From: Pleurotus djamor
Lineage: Eukaryota > Basidiomycota > Agaricomycetes > Agaricales > Pleurotaceae
Assembly (NCBI GenBank): GCA_029747585.1
Contig: JAPEVF010000395.1
Coordinates: forward strand, 1-41,394
Length of the DNA stretch: 41,394 nt
Direction: 5' to 3'
The position numbers and the translations under genes were made by a program. The notes below the pieces were generated by a model. That model was given only the letters and a program-made list of their open reading frames with translations. It made no database searches and was not told where the DNA came from. Each line of letters opens with the position of its first letter. Position 1 is the stretch's first letter. Of this stretch, positions 21,528-32,708 are shown piece by piece.

Positions 21528-24165
21528 TCATGGCGGTCTTGGTTGCGGATGTTGCGAATAAACAAACCCTCCCGGTATCGTCGACGACCCAGGTATGTTT
21601 CCACCTATCATCAGGGGCGGGGGACTCAGAGGCAACGGCGACATCAACAAGGCATGTGCACTATTATAAGTCTGCCCCGGCGGACCTCCTCCTACTGGTC
21701 CACCTTGTTGCTGCATCAACTGACTACCCCCTCCGCTCTCTGCCTNGGCTCCCATTGACGTTCACCACGTTCGGGATAGGCGAATCGTGCGATCGAGCGA
21801 TAACGATAGGCTGCTGCTGCTGCATCTGTGGTTGGCCAGGATGATACTGTTGCATCGGCACGGGCGACGCAAATGCTGGTGCCATAGGACCATACGGGAT
21901 CAACGCTGGTGCGTAGACCACAGGCTGAGTGGCGTACCCAGGCGGAGGGTTGAGAGCGTTCATAGATGACATATGTGGCATATGGTGCATAGGTGTTTGA
22001 TGCATAGGTGGTATGGGTGGTACAGGCGGGGGAGGTGAATGGTGTTGTCGTCGTTTGTGGGTTCGATGTCCTCCATCTCGTGCTGGAGGTGAACGAACGT
22101 TGGTGGATGCGGTACTATCAGAGATACGCTGGTCGTGGGGGCGACGGCGGGGCGAAGCAGTGGATGTTGACGTTATATTTTCACGACGGCGAGGAGGTGG
22201 AGAAGATATGGTATGGTCAGATGATGAATGGGGACTCCTTCGTTCCCTATCCCTATCCCGGTGTCTGTCCCTATCGTGTTCGCGGTCCCTAGCCCGCCGT
22301 TGGTCATGTTCATCACTATGTCTCCTCCTCCTCTCATATTCCCTCGACCTATCACTCCCACTGCCCAGCGTATGGGTCCTCGACGAACGACTGTCCGTGT
22401 ATCCACTCGAAGACGGACCTCCACCCGTCAAATCAACATCAACGGAATGCTTTTGCCCTTCAGGAAGCACATCGTAGTACCATCGAGTAGGTTTCCTCCA
22501 ATTCACTGGTTCATCCACAACGATGATTCTCTTCCCGCCTTTTGAAGGACCCTGAGCACGAGAATCCGCGCGTGCATGAGGTTGGTAGTCGTCTGTAATA
22601 CGATGTCGACGAATCCAAGGTAACTTTGCGAGGTCTCTGAAGAACTGCTGAAGCTTCAATGCTCCGTTCTTCGTAGCAACAGAATCAGCATCGGCTCCTC
22701 GCGGCATACTGCGGTAGTCTTTCGTGGTCTGCAAATTCGGTTGGTAAACCCCGTCTTCATCGTCTTCGTCGACCCCTCTTCGTGCACCACCACCTGATCT
22801 TCTTCGTCTGGTTTCCCTTCCTCCCGGGCTACCACTACTCCTGCCAGACCTCTCAGTATTCTCCGTGGTATACGTACGATCAGCAGTCGACTGGCTGGTC
22901 TGAGTCGTACGCGTATCCCTCCTCCTTCCATGCTCACGGTCAATTGTCTCTACCTCACCCTCGCTGTGTACCCTCCTCCTCGGCGTATCAGCCTCGTGCC
23001 GCATAATACTCGTATGCCTCGTAGACGGAAGAGGATGTTCGCTTTCAGTCCTTGGACGGGAGAACATGGAGTCCCTCCTCTGGATTCCATCTTCAGAATC
23101 AGACGGAGGGTGGACGCTGACGCGGAGACTGGGTCTACGGCCGATTGGTGTTGGGGTAGAAGCATTAGATGGTGGAGGAGATCCGGGTTCGTGTACTTCG
23201 GGGATGGGCATTGAGATATGGTCGCCGCCGCCAGCAAGAGTGCCAGGAACGGTGGTGACAGTAGGAGCCGTCGTCGTACCGTATGGAATAGCCGTAGGCA
23301 CATGGTTCGTCACCGGCGTCGAAGGTTGTGATGAATATTGCGGTGGTCGTCCGATAATCCCTCCTCCCGGCGTCGTAACTTCATCCGCATTACTCGGCCC
23401 AGCACCATCCCCATCTTCCACGACCAAATCCTCATCATCCAACCTCGTAATCTGCCTCCCACCTCTGATCGACTCTTTCTTCTTCAGTTTCTTCGACTTT
23501 CCCCTCAGCAACCCCATGAAAAATCCTCCAACGAAGCCTCCGCCGCCTTTCTTCTTCCTTGGGTTCCTGGGAGCTTCGACCTCCATTGGATGAGGATATA
23601 CCGCGCCGTTTCCATCGAGAAGAGCTGGGGTCGATGAAGACGCAAGTGGATGGGACGGAGGAGTGCGTGGAGGAGGGACAGGAGGGACTGGAACACGAGG
23701 AATACCATACCCATTCCCATCTCTTGCGATACCATCAGCATCTATGTTCATATACTCCTCCTGCGCATCAAAGCCAGTCGGCGGTCTCCCATACGCCAAC
23801 GAACCAACCTCCGAACGTCCTCGCGCAATAGGTGCTGGTGGCGGGATGTTGATTTGACCTGGTGGTGGCGGAGCTCCATGACCAGCTCCATTGGCGTAGT
23901 GGTGGTTGGCGTTGGGTAGGAAATGGTTATGATGCTGTTGAGAAGGCGCACGTGGGAATTGACTGACCCATGACGCCTCTCGGGTTCGAGCACCTCCAGC
24001 GCTGGGTGTCCGATGGCTATAATGCGAAATGTAATGCTGACGTTGCGATGCGGTGGTAGCGGGATGGTGGGGGTATTGATCGTGAGCGTCGAGATCGGGC
24101 GGACGACTGTATGGTGCTTGAGGGGGTGAAAGGGTGCTGTCGGCCTCGCTCATGGCTGCTTGCAT
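21528..24165 (-). CDS. Large disordered Pro/Ser/Arg-rich hypothetical protein
   Basis: A single minus-strand frame runs from ATG at 24165 to 21724, but its end is distorted by the N at 21746. Ignoring that base, the frame continues to a stop at 21528, giving about 879 aa. Most is low complexity: proline and histidine-rich N terminus, a Lys/Gly patch (KKKGGGGFVGGFFMGLLRGK, about residues 205-225), an Arg/Asp/His dipeptide block (about residues 625-650) like those of RNA-binding SR-type proteins, and a Pro/Met/Gln-rich C terminus. A compact island at about residues 490-570 (FFRDLAKLPWIRRHRITDDY, then VDEPVNWRKPTRWYYDVLPE) is the only ordered-looking part and is likely the conserved domain. I do not recognise the family; a nuclear or RNA-related role is speculation. 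Confidence 0.75.
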
Positions 24166-25907
24166 TGTCCGATTATCTGGTGTCTAGCGTAGATGAATTG
24201 GTAGGAGCGTTTAGATATGCGCTTGTGGTGGAGGAAGGGATAATCGAGAGGAGGTGACGCGAGCTATTGCATAGGAGGGGAGTAAGAGGTCGGAAGGGGA
24301 GCCTGGTCGTATGGGTTACAACCGAAAAGCGTTTGGAAGACGCGTGCCATGAAGGCCCGAGGTCACGACGAGAGGCTGGGTGCAAGGACATTTGAACGGT
24401 CCCCCACCCAACCGCCACGAACGGGAGAAATATGATACACGTGTAGAACGCGTGTTCCGGTGAATGAGGTGAAGGTCGTGGTAGCCACACCGCTTGGTCG
24501 ACGGAAACCATCACGATGAACCTTGGTCGGTGTGCATAGGCATCTGGCGCCTCTGGCTGAGTGGTGATGATGGAGACATGGAGGAGGAGGAGGAGGAATC
24601 GACGAAGATGTAGATGATGATGGTCGAGGTATAACTGAAGCTTTGTGGTTGTAGCGTTGATGAAATCGAGTCTCGGACAATGCAAAATGAAAAGCGCGTG
24701 TTTTGAACGTGCACGATGGCCATGGTGATGGGCAGGGAATTGCGTGATACCGCTAGCAGGAGCGGCGGAGACACTGGTCTAGATTGAGTAGCCAATGGGT
24801 TGAAGCAGCATATCGAGTCCCTACATTCCGCAGGCCGGGAGCAAAGCTTCGATTGCGGACCCGGGAGCTAGAGAATGGATACAAAGTTCAGGGCAATGAC
24901 ATGGTCATGCGGCTGAGCTAAGCGCACCAGTGTAGAAGCGACGCCGAGTCCACAGCTGTCCCGTCAGACCTTGACAAATATCGCGTTACGCGGTGGGATC
25001 GTGGATGTCGGATCAGACGGTACTGTTTTCTGGAAGGGACGTCAGACGAGGGACACGCTGACTGAACTTGGAGAGTTTGACGAACCGATCCATAAGGTGT
25101 ATTCTTTCCCCACATATTATCTACTACGATTTGACGTATCGGAGGATTCGGGATGACATAGAAGACATCGATGGTAGGGCCTCGAGGAGCGAGAGATGTC
25201 GGGCTGGAATTAGGGCAGCAGCAGCCGTAAGCTACCAGCGGCATATAGATAAGCTGACGACGAGCTTACCTGATCAGGGAGAGAACCACACTTTCCATGA
25301 CCTTTTACATCCAGCCACCGTAGAATTCATCGCTCGCGGTAGTTGCTAAAAACGTCTCGATGGCGGGAGAACCGGGAAAACCGAGTTCCAACGAGGACAA
25401 GCTCCACACAGTTGAGTGAGAGTATCCATTTCGGGTGCTTATCGGTGCTTAGTTGGTATGTTGCTGCTGTGAAGCTACGGGACGAGGGCACGAAGAAGTG
25501 GACGTTGACTCTGGAGGAAGAGAAGGAACAGGAAACATTAGGCGCCAAAACGATGACAGAATCCAATCACCTCCTAACCGTAATTAGGAGCACCCTCAAA
25601 GACGAAAAACGGTTTGGGTTGAGCTAGCCGTGGCAAACGGGGATGATTCAAGAACTGGATCGAATGGGATAAGTATGAGATCTGCTTTCTGCCTAAGACT
25701 TCGCGAGCATTATAGCCCTGTCCACCTCAAGTTCCCTACGTGGTGTAGAGAATCGGAGCGGACGTGGTGATGCATAGACATGTCAGGATATCACAGTGTC
25801 TCAGAGTATATCTCATACGGGCGGCGATATACTCTGATCATGGGAGCAAGGCATCCCTATTGGTGAAAAGAGTGATACCATCCGAAGAAGGGACCGCTGA
25901 CCATTCG
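24166..25907. other. No supported gene; promoter of the disordered-protein gene
   Basis: Upstream of the minus-strand gene starting at 24165 and downstream of HET3. Short open frames on both strands show no motif or consistent splicing. Confidence 0.5.
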
Positions 25908-27429
25908 CTATTTTATATAAATCCACTGCGGCTGAATTTGGGCTGAATACCGCTTTCACGGACAGCGTTCGCTGATGGAAGACCCTCAATCTGACCTCGC
26001 GCGCATCGTCCGTACCCAGATGGTGAGATCGCATTTCCTTTCTCCAAGAGGACACCATAAGAAGTTTCCCCTTCCCATCCATACACGCCCACGACCAAAT
26101 TCTTCAACTCTTCTTCCCCGCCAAATTTACTCCGGTCGGCACTAAGAACCGTGTCCTTGGATGAGAGTTCACTCCCAAGGATGTTGAAGGAACACATGAA
26201 TACGTTCATTCCGAGACCACCAACAAATACCTTGACGGTCTGGTTGATCGAAGGAGACGCGAGGTCGAAGATACACATCATGATTCGGATACCGCCGTTA
26301 TTGATGGTAAAAGACACATCAACTGGGGAAGATGCGTCGAGGATATTGAAGTAAATGTTTTCAGGCCGATGGTATCCACGAGCTGCGCTGAAAGCACTTG
26401 GATACCTGGCGAGCATGGAGTTCCAGCGACTTGGTAAATTCATGAATCCGTTTAAATTCCAATGAAGGAGGGACCTTGATGCGGATTCCTGCAAACATGC
26501 GACTTGAAGACGATAAAAAGCACGCTGAAGCCCTTCGCCGTAAGAGATGGGCATGTAGACGTCGAGGAGAGAGATGAGACAGTAAACCATGTCTTCAAGT
26601 CGTGTAGTAGCTCGCCGAGCAAGGTATTGGAACATTCGTGGGGCGTGATCAGGGTTGGGCTCGAAGGACGAGCTCAATATATCGGGGCCAATGCCTGGGT
26701 GGCCGATGAGTACTGTATGCGATTTCTTACAGGTTCATGTGAATTTCGCACCTGATCCTTCGACGACCTCTCTGCACAAGTCAGAGTCAGTCCATGCGAC
26801 TTGTGTACCATCCGCAACCCTCAACCTGCAAATACTGTGCACGATCCAGGTCGTACGGTTGGCCGTCCATCGTCTTCAAGCGATTCCAATTCTTGTCGAA
26901 AAATACAAGGCGTTTTGGGGCCAATAGTTCTTGAAGCGTCTAGCCACGCCTGAACCACCCATTCACACGAGCATCAGTGATATGGGTCGTATCGCGTAGA
27001 AGGACGAAACAGGCATGTGCATTCCGGTACCATGAAAACATGGAACGGATTGATTCCTCCAGTTCTGGACCCTTGCCTTTGTCGATACAACCGGAGTCAA
27101 ACCAAAAGAATCGATATCCTGCTGCTCGAGCTGCAGGGAAGAACCCACCGAGCCTTTTGTGCGATTCCTCCTTCCCTTTACTGACACTTGGTTTTGACAA
27201 TTGCGGGATGTCCGCAATTTTTGATCTCCGCTTTCAGCCAGCGATGCGAAAGAATCTCGTATTGAAAGACACTCTCAATTTGCTTTGGCGGAAGCTCTTG
27301 TACATGGCTTGATTGGTTCACGAATGCTTCCAAAACGGCTTGTAAAATGTACTCGGATAGCCAAGCACGATTTACGAGCTTCATTTGGTCAAGGTCGAAG
27401 AGTCGAATCGGGCAACGTTGGGTGTACAT
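25908..27429 (-). pseudogene. HET-domain pseudogene, HET3
   Basis: Minus-strand copy of the HET1/HET2 family. It keeps CPIRLFDLDQMK, YEILSHRWLKAE, FFWFDSGCIDKGKGPEL, SIRSMFSWYRNAHACFVLL, then YLARRATTRLEDMVYCLISL, SYGEGLQRAFYRLQVACLQE and VVGVYGWEGETSYGVLLEK. Lesions: a one-base frameshift near 27180-27200; a TAG at 26940-26942 replacing the Trp of the RRGWTLQELLAP motif; possible loss of frame around the intron near 26700-26760; and an 11-bp near-tandem duplication at 25930-25948 that shifts the last codons, so the expected end (QPQWIYIK, stop at 25908) is out of frame. Several independent defects make a sequencing explanation unlikely. A first exon may lie near 27850-27904 (MDFDEYYEPFRRA). 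Confidence 0.85.
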
Positions 27430-29602
27430 AGTGGCGTCTTCTTCTTGAAACCCGTGGCCGTAAGGAGGATATGAGGGATGTGTTTGTAAGAATCACAGAA
27501 GTACTCAGTAATTGCACGGCGCAATTGACTGAAGTGTCGATACGTAACGTGAATGTATTTATTAATAAAGTACACGAGGCGAAAGCAAAGGGATTTCCCC
27601 GAGATGAAGAAACGAGGGAAAAGTAAGGTGGAAAACGATAACTACCGCTTTGACCGCCAAGTGAACGAGTACGAACTGAAAAGGACAATACAACGAACAC
27701 GAGGAATAGACAAGAAAGGGACGGAAACAGGAGAAAGGGGCTTGCGACGCGTTTGCAAAACCCAACAGTGTTGTGATCAAAGCGGTCACTGTGAAACGTA
27801 CAACTATGGCGTCCGGTCAGCTCAATCAAGCGTTGCGCATGTGCGAGTAAATTAACAAGAGACCTTGCCCGTCGAAACGGTTCATAGTACTCATCAAAGT
27901 CCATCTAGTGGTGGCAGTACGGTTCGTGGTCGTCAGGGAGAATCACATCTATTCTATCACCCATCAGTGATTACGAGAAGCAGTGACGCAAAAGGTAACC
28001 GAGCTACACTTACGTCCAAGAAGCGTAGTTGAAGCGCGCGTCGGATTACACATCTTCATGTCCTAGTCTACGCATGATCATCAGCATTGGATTCGCAGCG
28101 TCGAAACCGAGCCGACCTTGCATGCGGATTTCGTAGGGCGGGGAAGGGTTTTACGGTCATCCTGCAAGAAACCTCTGATGAAAATGCAGCCTCTGAGACT
28201 CGGAAGTCCCATCGTACGAAAAGACTGAGATGAATTTCCACGCCTTTGAAAGCAGGGAAACGCTATGAAAAATCAGTCATGTTCATTTCCATCAGTTCAG
28301 TAACACATACCCCGCCAGCGAACTCGAATGACTTCGAATGGTAGAGTAACGTCATTTGTCATCAAGGTCTAAGTCAAGTCTAAGGCGTAATGCTAGTTAC
28401 TTTTGTGCCCGTCCGTCGGGACATCTCAGCACATAGGCTACTCTACGTGTTTTCGAATGCATAGCGTCACTTGTAGACGTCACTTTTACGCGGGAAAGCG
28501 AAATCTCGGAAGTGGCTGTTTCGTGGGTACCAGCAAGGGAAGAAGGTAATACATGGCGCTGACGGATGCGCTTACATCGGGAAGCAGCCGTTGATAGATG
28601 GATATTCCGCGGGCTTGCGATCCAGAGTAATGAAGGACTTGTTCCCACAGTCAATAATGTGTATCTTCCCACACTCACAAATGACTGTGACGCGTTCTTT
28701 TGTTTCAACTTCCACCCATCTACTCTATGTCCTGTGCCTGCCTCATGGTTTATGAAACGGTATGGACTTCAATCCTCTTCTATCTCTAGGCCTTGACGTG
28801 GAAACGACTAACTACACACTCAATCAGTCAAATTCAAATGCTCCAGTCCTTGAGCGTTCCTCGGAGCCAACGTTTCCAAACTACGTGAACTGGGGTCGCA
28901 ACCTGTCTTTCTACCACTGCTGCAGACACGAATGTGGGTCACTCAGGATGAAGAACTGCGATGGGTCGCTCAGACCGCATACTATAGATCCTAACCGCCA
29001 ATCTAGAGTACATACTATGTCTCAAATGCAGATTCACTTCAGTGAGTGGTCGAAGCCGGTCTTTTGTATCACTGAATGCGACTGATTCGCCCTCAACCGA
29101 AGCTTTGGCACTTCGCCTACCTCGATTACACCGCGTACCGTCTTTCTCGCCGTTGCTCCTGCTCGAGGGCCATCACACCACCAGGGACCTCCTCCAAGAT
29201 TAACCTTCTTGCCTCCAACCCCGTCATCGTTGCGCTAAATACGTGCCGAACGATTTCACATCGTACATTCACCAACTTGGAGAGGTCTGGGCTCCAGGCT
29301 GCACCTCTCAACTCTCTGTCGCGCTTCTTCCCCTCTTGCTACCCGAACCGCAGCCTCTCGAGGTCTGGGTACACAAGGCCAACTACATCCGTTAAATCGG
29401 CACCCGTCCGCACGCATGCATAAATGACAGGGCTGAGAACGACTAGTGGAGAAGGTGACCCGAACATCGTACCACCAAGTCGTCAATATACGTCGACTTT
29501 AGAGACTTGGGACATGGTGTGTTTTAGTTATGCTACGTTGACGCAGGAAGCTAATGACTAGCTCAAACTATCTTCTAGACACTCCCGCCTGTGCTCTTTG
29601 AG
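27430..29602. other. No firm gene; possible HET3 first exon and coding debris
   Basis: A minus-strand ATG at 27904 begins MDFDEYYEPFRRARS and could be the 5' exon of HET3. Around 29245-29395 the plus strand has an open stretch (YVPNDFTSYIHQLGEVW) ending in a stop, likely debris of another decayed gene. The rest shows nothing I can support. Confidence 0.35.
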
Positions 29603-30088
29603 TCATCGGACTAGCGTGAACTGCATCTCAAGCCCCACCTCCCTCCCACCTTTACCCCGACATCCCGGAACATCATATTTCAAAGCCCATCTTTCGACAT
29701 CGGTCTCATCCGCAAAAGCAGAGTGGGTAGTACTTCCATGCGCTCCCGGGAGATGAGGACGATTAGCAGTGTCGTTCACGAGTAATCCGCCGTCGTAGGG
29801 TTGGCCGGTATCACAGGAAGTCGAATATCGTAGGGGTTCGTTCCTGTCTTTCACTTTGAAACTCTCACGAACGAGCTCCTGTGTTCCCTAGACATGGGCA
29901 GCCACGACGTCGGCCGCTTGAACGCTCATCCAAGCGTCATCGACGGTGTACCCCCCTTCCAACCCTCGTCGACTATGAGTGCGCTCCTCGGAGTTGAAGA
30001 CGAGATTTTCAGCTGTTGGCATGTTGTAGACTTCGCAGCTTCCATGCAAAAGCGAGTAACGTGCGTTGACTGCAATTTCATATTTCAT
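29603..30088 (-). pseudogene. Decayed copy C of an unidentified repeated gene
   Basis: Two minus-strand open stretches (30088-29888 and 29854-29603) are in the same frame, separated by a TAG at 29888-29890 where related copies suggest coding sequence. The translation includes GGYTVDDAWMSVQAADVVAA, then PYDGGLLVNDTANRP and HSAFADETDVERWALKYDV. The same DNA blocks recur, more decayed, at 31.3-31.8 kb (minus) and 39.8-40.3 kb (plus). This copy has the longest open frame of the three. I do not recognise the family; it could be a gene family of the host or cargo of a mobile element. Confidence 0.5.
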
Positions 30089-31263
30089 TCGCTGTAAGAA
30101 GCTTATATGAGTTCCTTCTCTGCTTAGCCATGTACAGCCGCGGCATATGCCATGTCAAGTTGTTTCCAAGTGTCCTCGCAGGTCAGGCCTCATGGTATAC
30201 AAGTATCCGAATCCAATTCGGGTGTCCTAACCGTGACAAAGGCAGGTTTATCCTAACGCCAATGAGCTTCTAAAATTCGGCGCTGGGTATAACAATCCTC
30301 CTATGGTTACTCGATGTGGTACAGTAGGAGTACACTGGTGGTGTGGAAAACCAGAAGTTCTTTTCCCGTTATAGACAGTTTATTTCAAACTTAGCCTTTC
30401 TTCTAGACGATATAAACGCAGATGAAGACCTCCACCCCGTGTGCGCGAGAGCGTTGTGTACCTTGGTTATTGGGTACCTTGGTTACGGAGAAAGTACGGT
30501 CGTCTGACGATTAACAAGCGCAATTTCCCCTTTCATCCTAGCCGTTCACGGCTTGGATCTCAGTGCGATCTTTCTCCTCCACTCAAATCATGCTCGTAGT
30601 GTCCGTCTTTCATCGTGGAAGGGGGAATGAAGTACTCTCTGTCAGACCCCAATTGGTAAGTCCTTCATCGACTATTCTTCGTATCCTTGATATACTGAAC
30701 CTCTCAGCTCAAGCCTCGGAAATTTCAGTCCCTCATGGGCAGGATACACCTTGAAGTTACACCATAGCGATGCCGCCGCCTCTTCGCCGCCCAACGTACC
30801 AGGGATACCTGGTCGACTCATTGCTGAACTCAAATTTTTCATCTCAAACTCGCTCTATCGGGTTCTCAAAATGGGCGGTTGCTCTTTCCGAACATGCTAG
30901 CTCGGTGCTCTGGGGATCGTCTCATACCTTCGTCTTTAGTGCTCCTTCGACGACATAGGACGCCCTTCAGTCCTCGCTGCCATCTAACATCAGACAGCAG
31001 CGTGTCGTCCTTCTCCCCGCCCTCCTTCCCGGAACAGACACCTCTCAAAGCCTGGGTTCGTGCTACTAAATGAACCTCTCAAACCAGCCTTCGCAAACGT
31101 TTACTCTTCGCATATCAAGCGCTTGGAGCAAATAGCCAGGAGCGGGAAGGGAGAATGAATGCACTACGCCGTTTGGAGGAGCTGACTTCGGACGATGCAG
31201 ATCAAGGTGCGTTTTCATCGAATAAGACTAGCATCAGATGCTGATACTTCAACTCAATGACCT
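30089..31263. other. No supported gene, probably repeat debris
   Basis: Lies between two decayed copies of the same unidentified gene. Only short open frames with no motif are visible. Confidence 0.4.
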
Positions 31264-32362
31264 TCAAGAGCCCATGCCTGTGCTATACGCGTCTTCAAAC
31301 GCGCCCCATAGTACCATCCTTAGCCAACCACCCTTCCGGCACCCCGGATCATGGCCTTCCGAAATCTTTCCTCGAAGCTTCGGTCTGCCTCGCAAAAGCA
31401 GCGTTGGGGCTCCATAAATGAGCTCCCAGAATACGAACACCATTGTCCGGACCGTGCATGAGTTATTCGCTACCATAGGTTCGGCCGTTGCTACNAAAAA
31501 ATCGAATATCGTAAGCTTATATCCATTAATCTCGCTCTAGAAACCTCACAAACAGGCTTCTACACTCTTTAGACATCTCCACCCACAGTTTGATCCCCAT
31601 CAAGACTGCTTCAAGTTTCACGCACGCCGTACCCCTTCTCATCGTACCCCAGGCTACTCCACCTTCGAATATCATGGTTTGAAGGGTTTTGACAGCCGAT
31701 AAAGCAGCACTAGCAGCGCATGGATACGCTTTGAGTACACGGGGCTGAGTATTGGCGTCGTTGGAACACCATCCACTGCCGTAGCCTTTGTCGCGATTAG
31801 GGAAAATCATCGGGAAATGCAAGTGTACTTTGATTCGCTTCTCTGTATGATGCTAACACATGAATTTTTGCTTCGTTTAGCCGTATACAGTCGCGTCCTA
31901 TTCACCGTCAGCCCCGCCCCCCGATTGTTGCCCTCCCCGAACCATTCTAGCGATAAAAACGCTCTGACGACTTCAGCGACCAAGTAGAAAGCGGCTTACC
32001 TCAACGGGCAGAGACTCCTCAAATGCTGCTGGGAACCGCTGACTACCTCTTGCGTTGTTTGTCCTCTTCAACGAATTCGGAGCATGCTGATGCTTTGGGC
32101 AATCGGAGATTATTATATGTACGTCTCGATCATTTTCATTTGATAACTCTCGTCGTTGACCCCGCTTCCAGGCGATGCGCTCGGATACACGCCTCATGGG
32201 CGAGAGCGCTGAGTAGCTGTGTACCTTTTCGCCAAAATGGAGGAGGTCAGTGCGATCGTCCACGATTTTTGGTCGTTGCCCCCTAGAGTACGGTCGCTTG
32301 TGGTCGTACCCTTGTTGTGGCGCATGTTTTTGCGCTGTTGCACTCCAGGACAAGGACTTCAC
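31264..32362 (-). pseudogene. Decayed copy L of the repeated gene (inverted partner of 39.0-40.3 kb)
   Basis: Minus-strand blocks are colinear with the plus-strand copy on the right: 32224-32192 matches 39306-39340, 31728-31698 matches 39825-39855 (27 of 31 bases by eye), and 31397-31290 matches 40154-40260. Reading frames include VDDRTDLLHFGEKVHSYSAL (about 32265) and DNGVRILGAHLWSPNAAFAR (about 31420), with several in-frame stops. A shared GT...AG intron (TGTGAG then GTTTC...GTAG then CAACG) appears at about 31490-31545. An N is at 31495. No known domain is recognisable. The stops and shifting frames show this copy is not functional. Confidence 0.55.
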
Positions 32363-32708
32363 GTCTAGGAGATGGCTTGCGCTATTAGACCCTGTGAGAC
32401 TTCATACGCTAGTGCGAATAAAGGGACACCAATGATCTGTACCTCTAATCACCAACTTAGAGTGTTTTGAGATGTGTACTCGCGAACATGCAAACATCCA
32501 AGGACTACATCAAAGCTACAGAATGTGTGCTTTCCCCGACTTTCAAACTTGAGGGTCTCAGCTTTGCGACTCACTTTTGATAAGCTAAATGAGTGGAACG
32601 GGCGTAGGGGGGTCATGCACGCCGTCAGTAAGTCCAATGCGTGTTTGCTCGATTCCAGACCAATCCGTTCATTCTACTCTATTTCAGACCGGGCGTAAAC
32701 TACAGTTA
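32363..32708. other. Short gap without a gene
   Basis: Between copy L and the 3' end of the minus-strand F-box gene; expected to contain that gene's 3' UTR. Nothing else seen. Confidence 0.4.

Noticed and set aside
22008..23593. Plus-strand open frames up to 175 codons opposite the disordered-protein gene
   Set aside because: They are antisense shadows of a GC-rich low-complexity minus-strand gene.
28171..28185. Second hammerhead candidate (CTGATGA at about 28171)
   Set aside because: CTGATGA is followed directly by AAA without a stem II or flanking pairing, so no fold is possible.
31264..31476. Separate 70-codon minus-strand protein starting MVANNSCTVRTMVF
   Set aside because: The same DNA aligns with the decayed repeat copies in another frame (SPNAAFAR), so this frame is a shadow.
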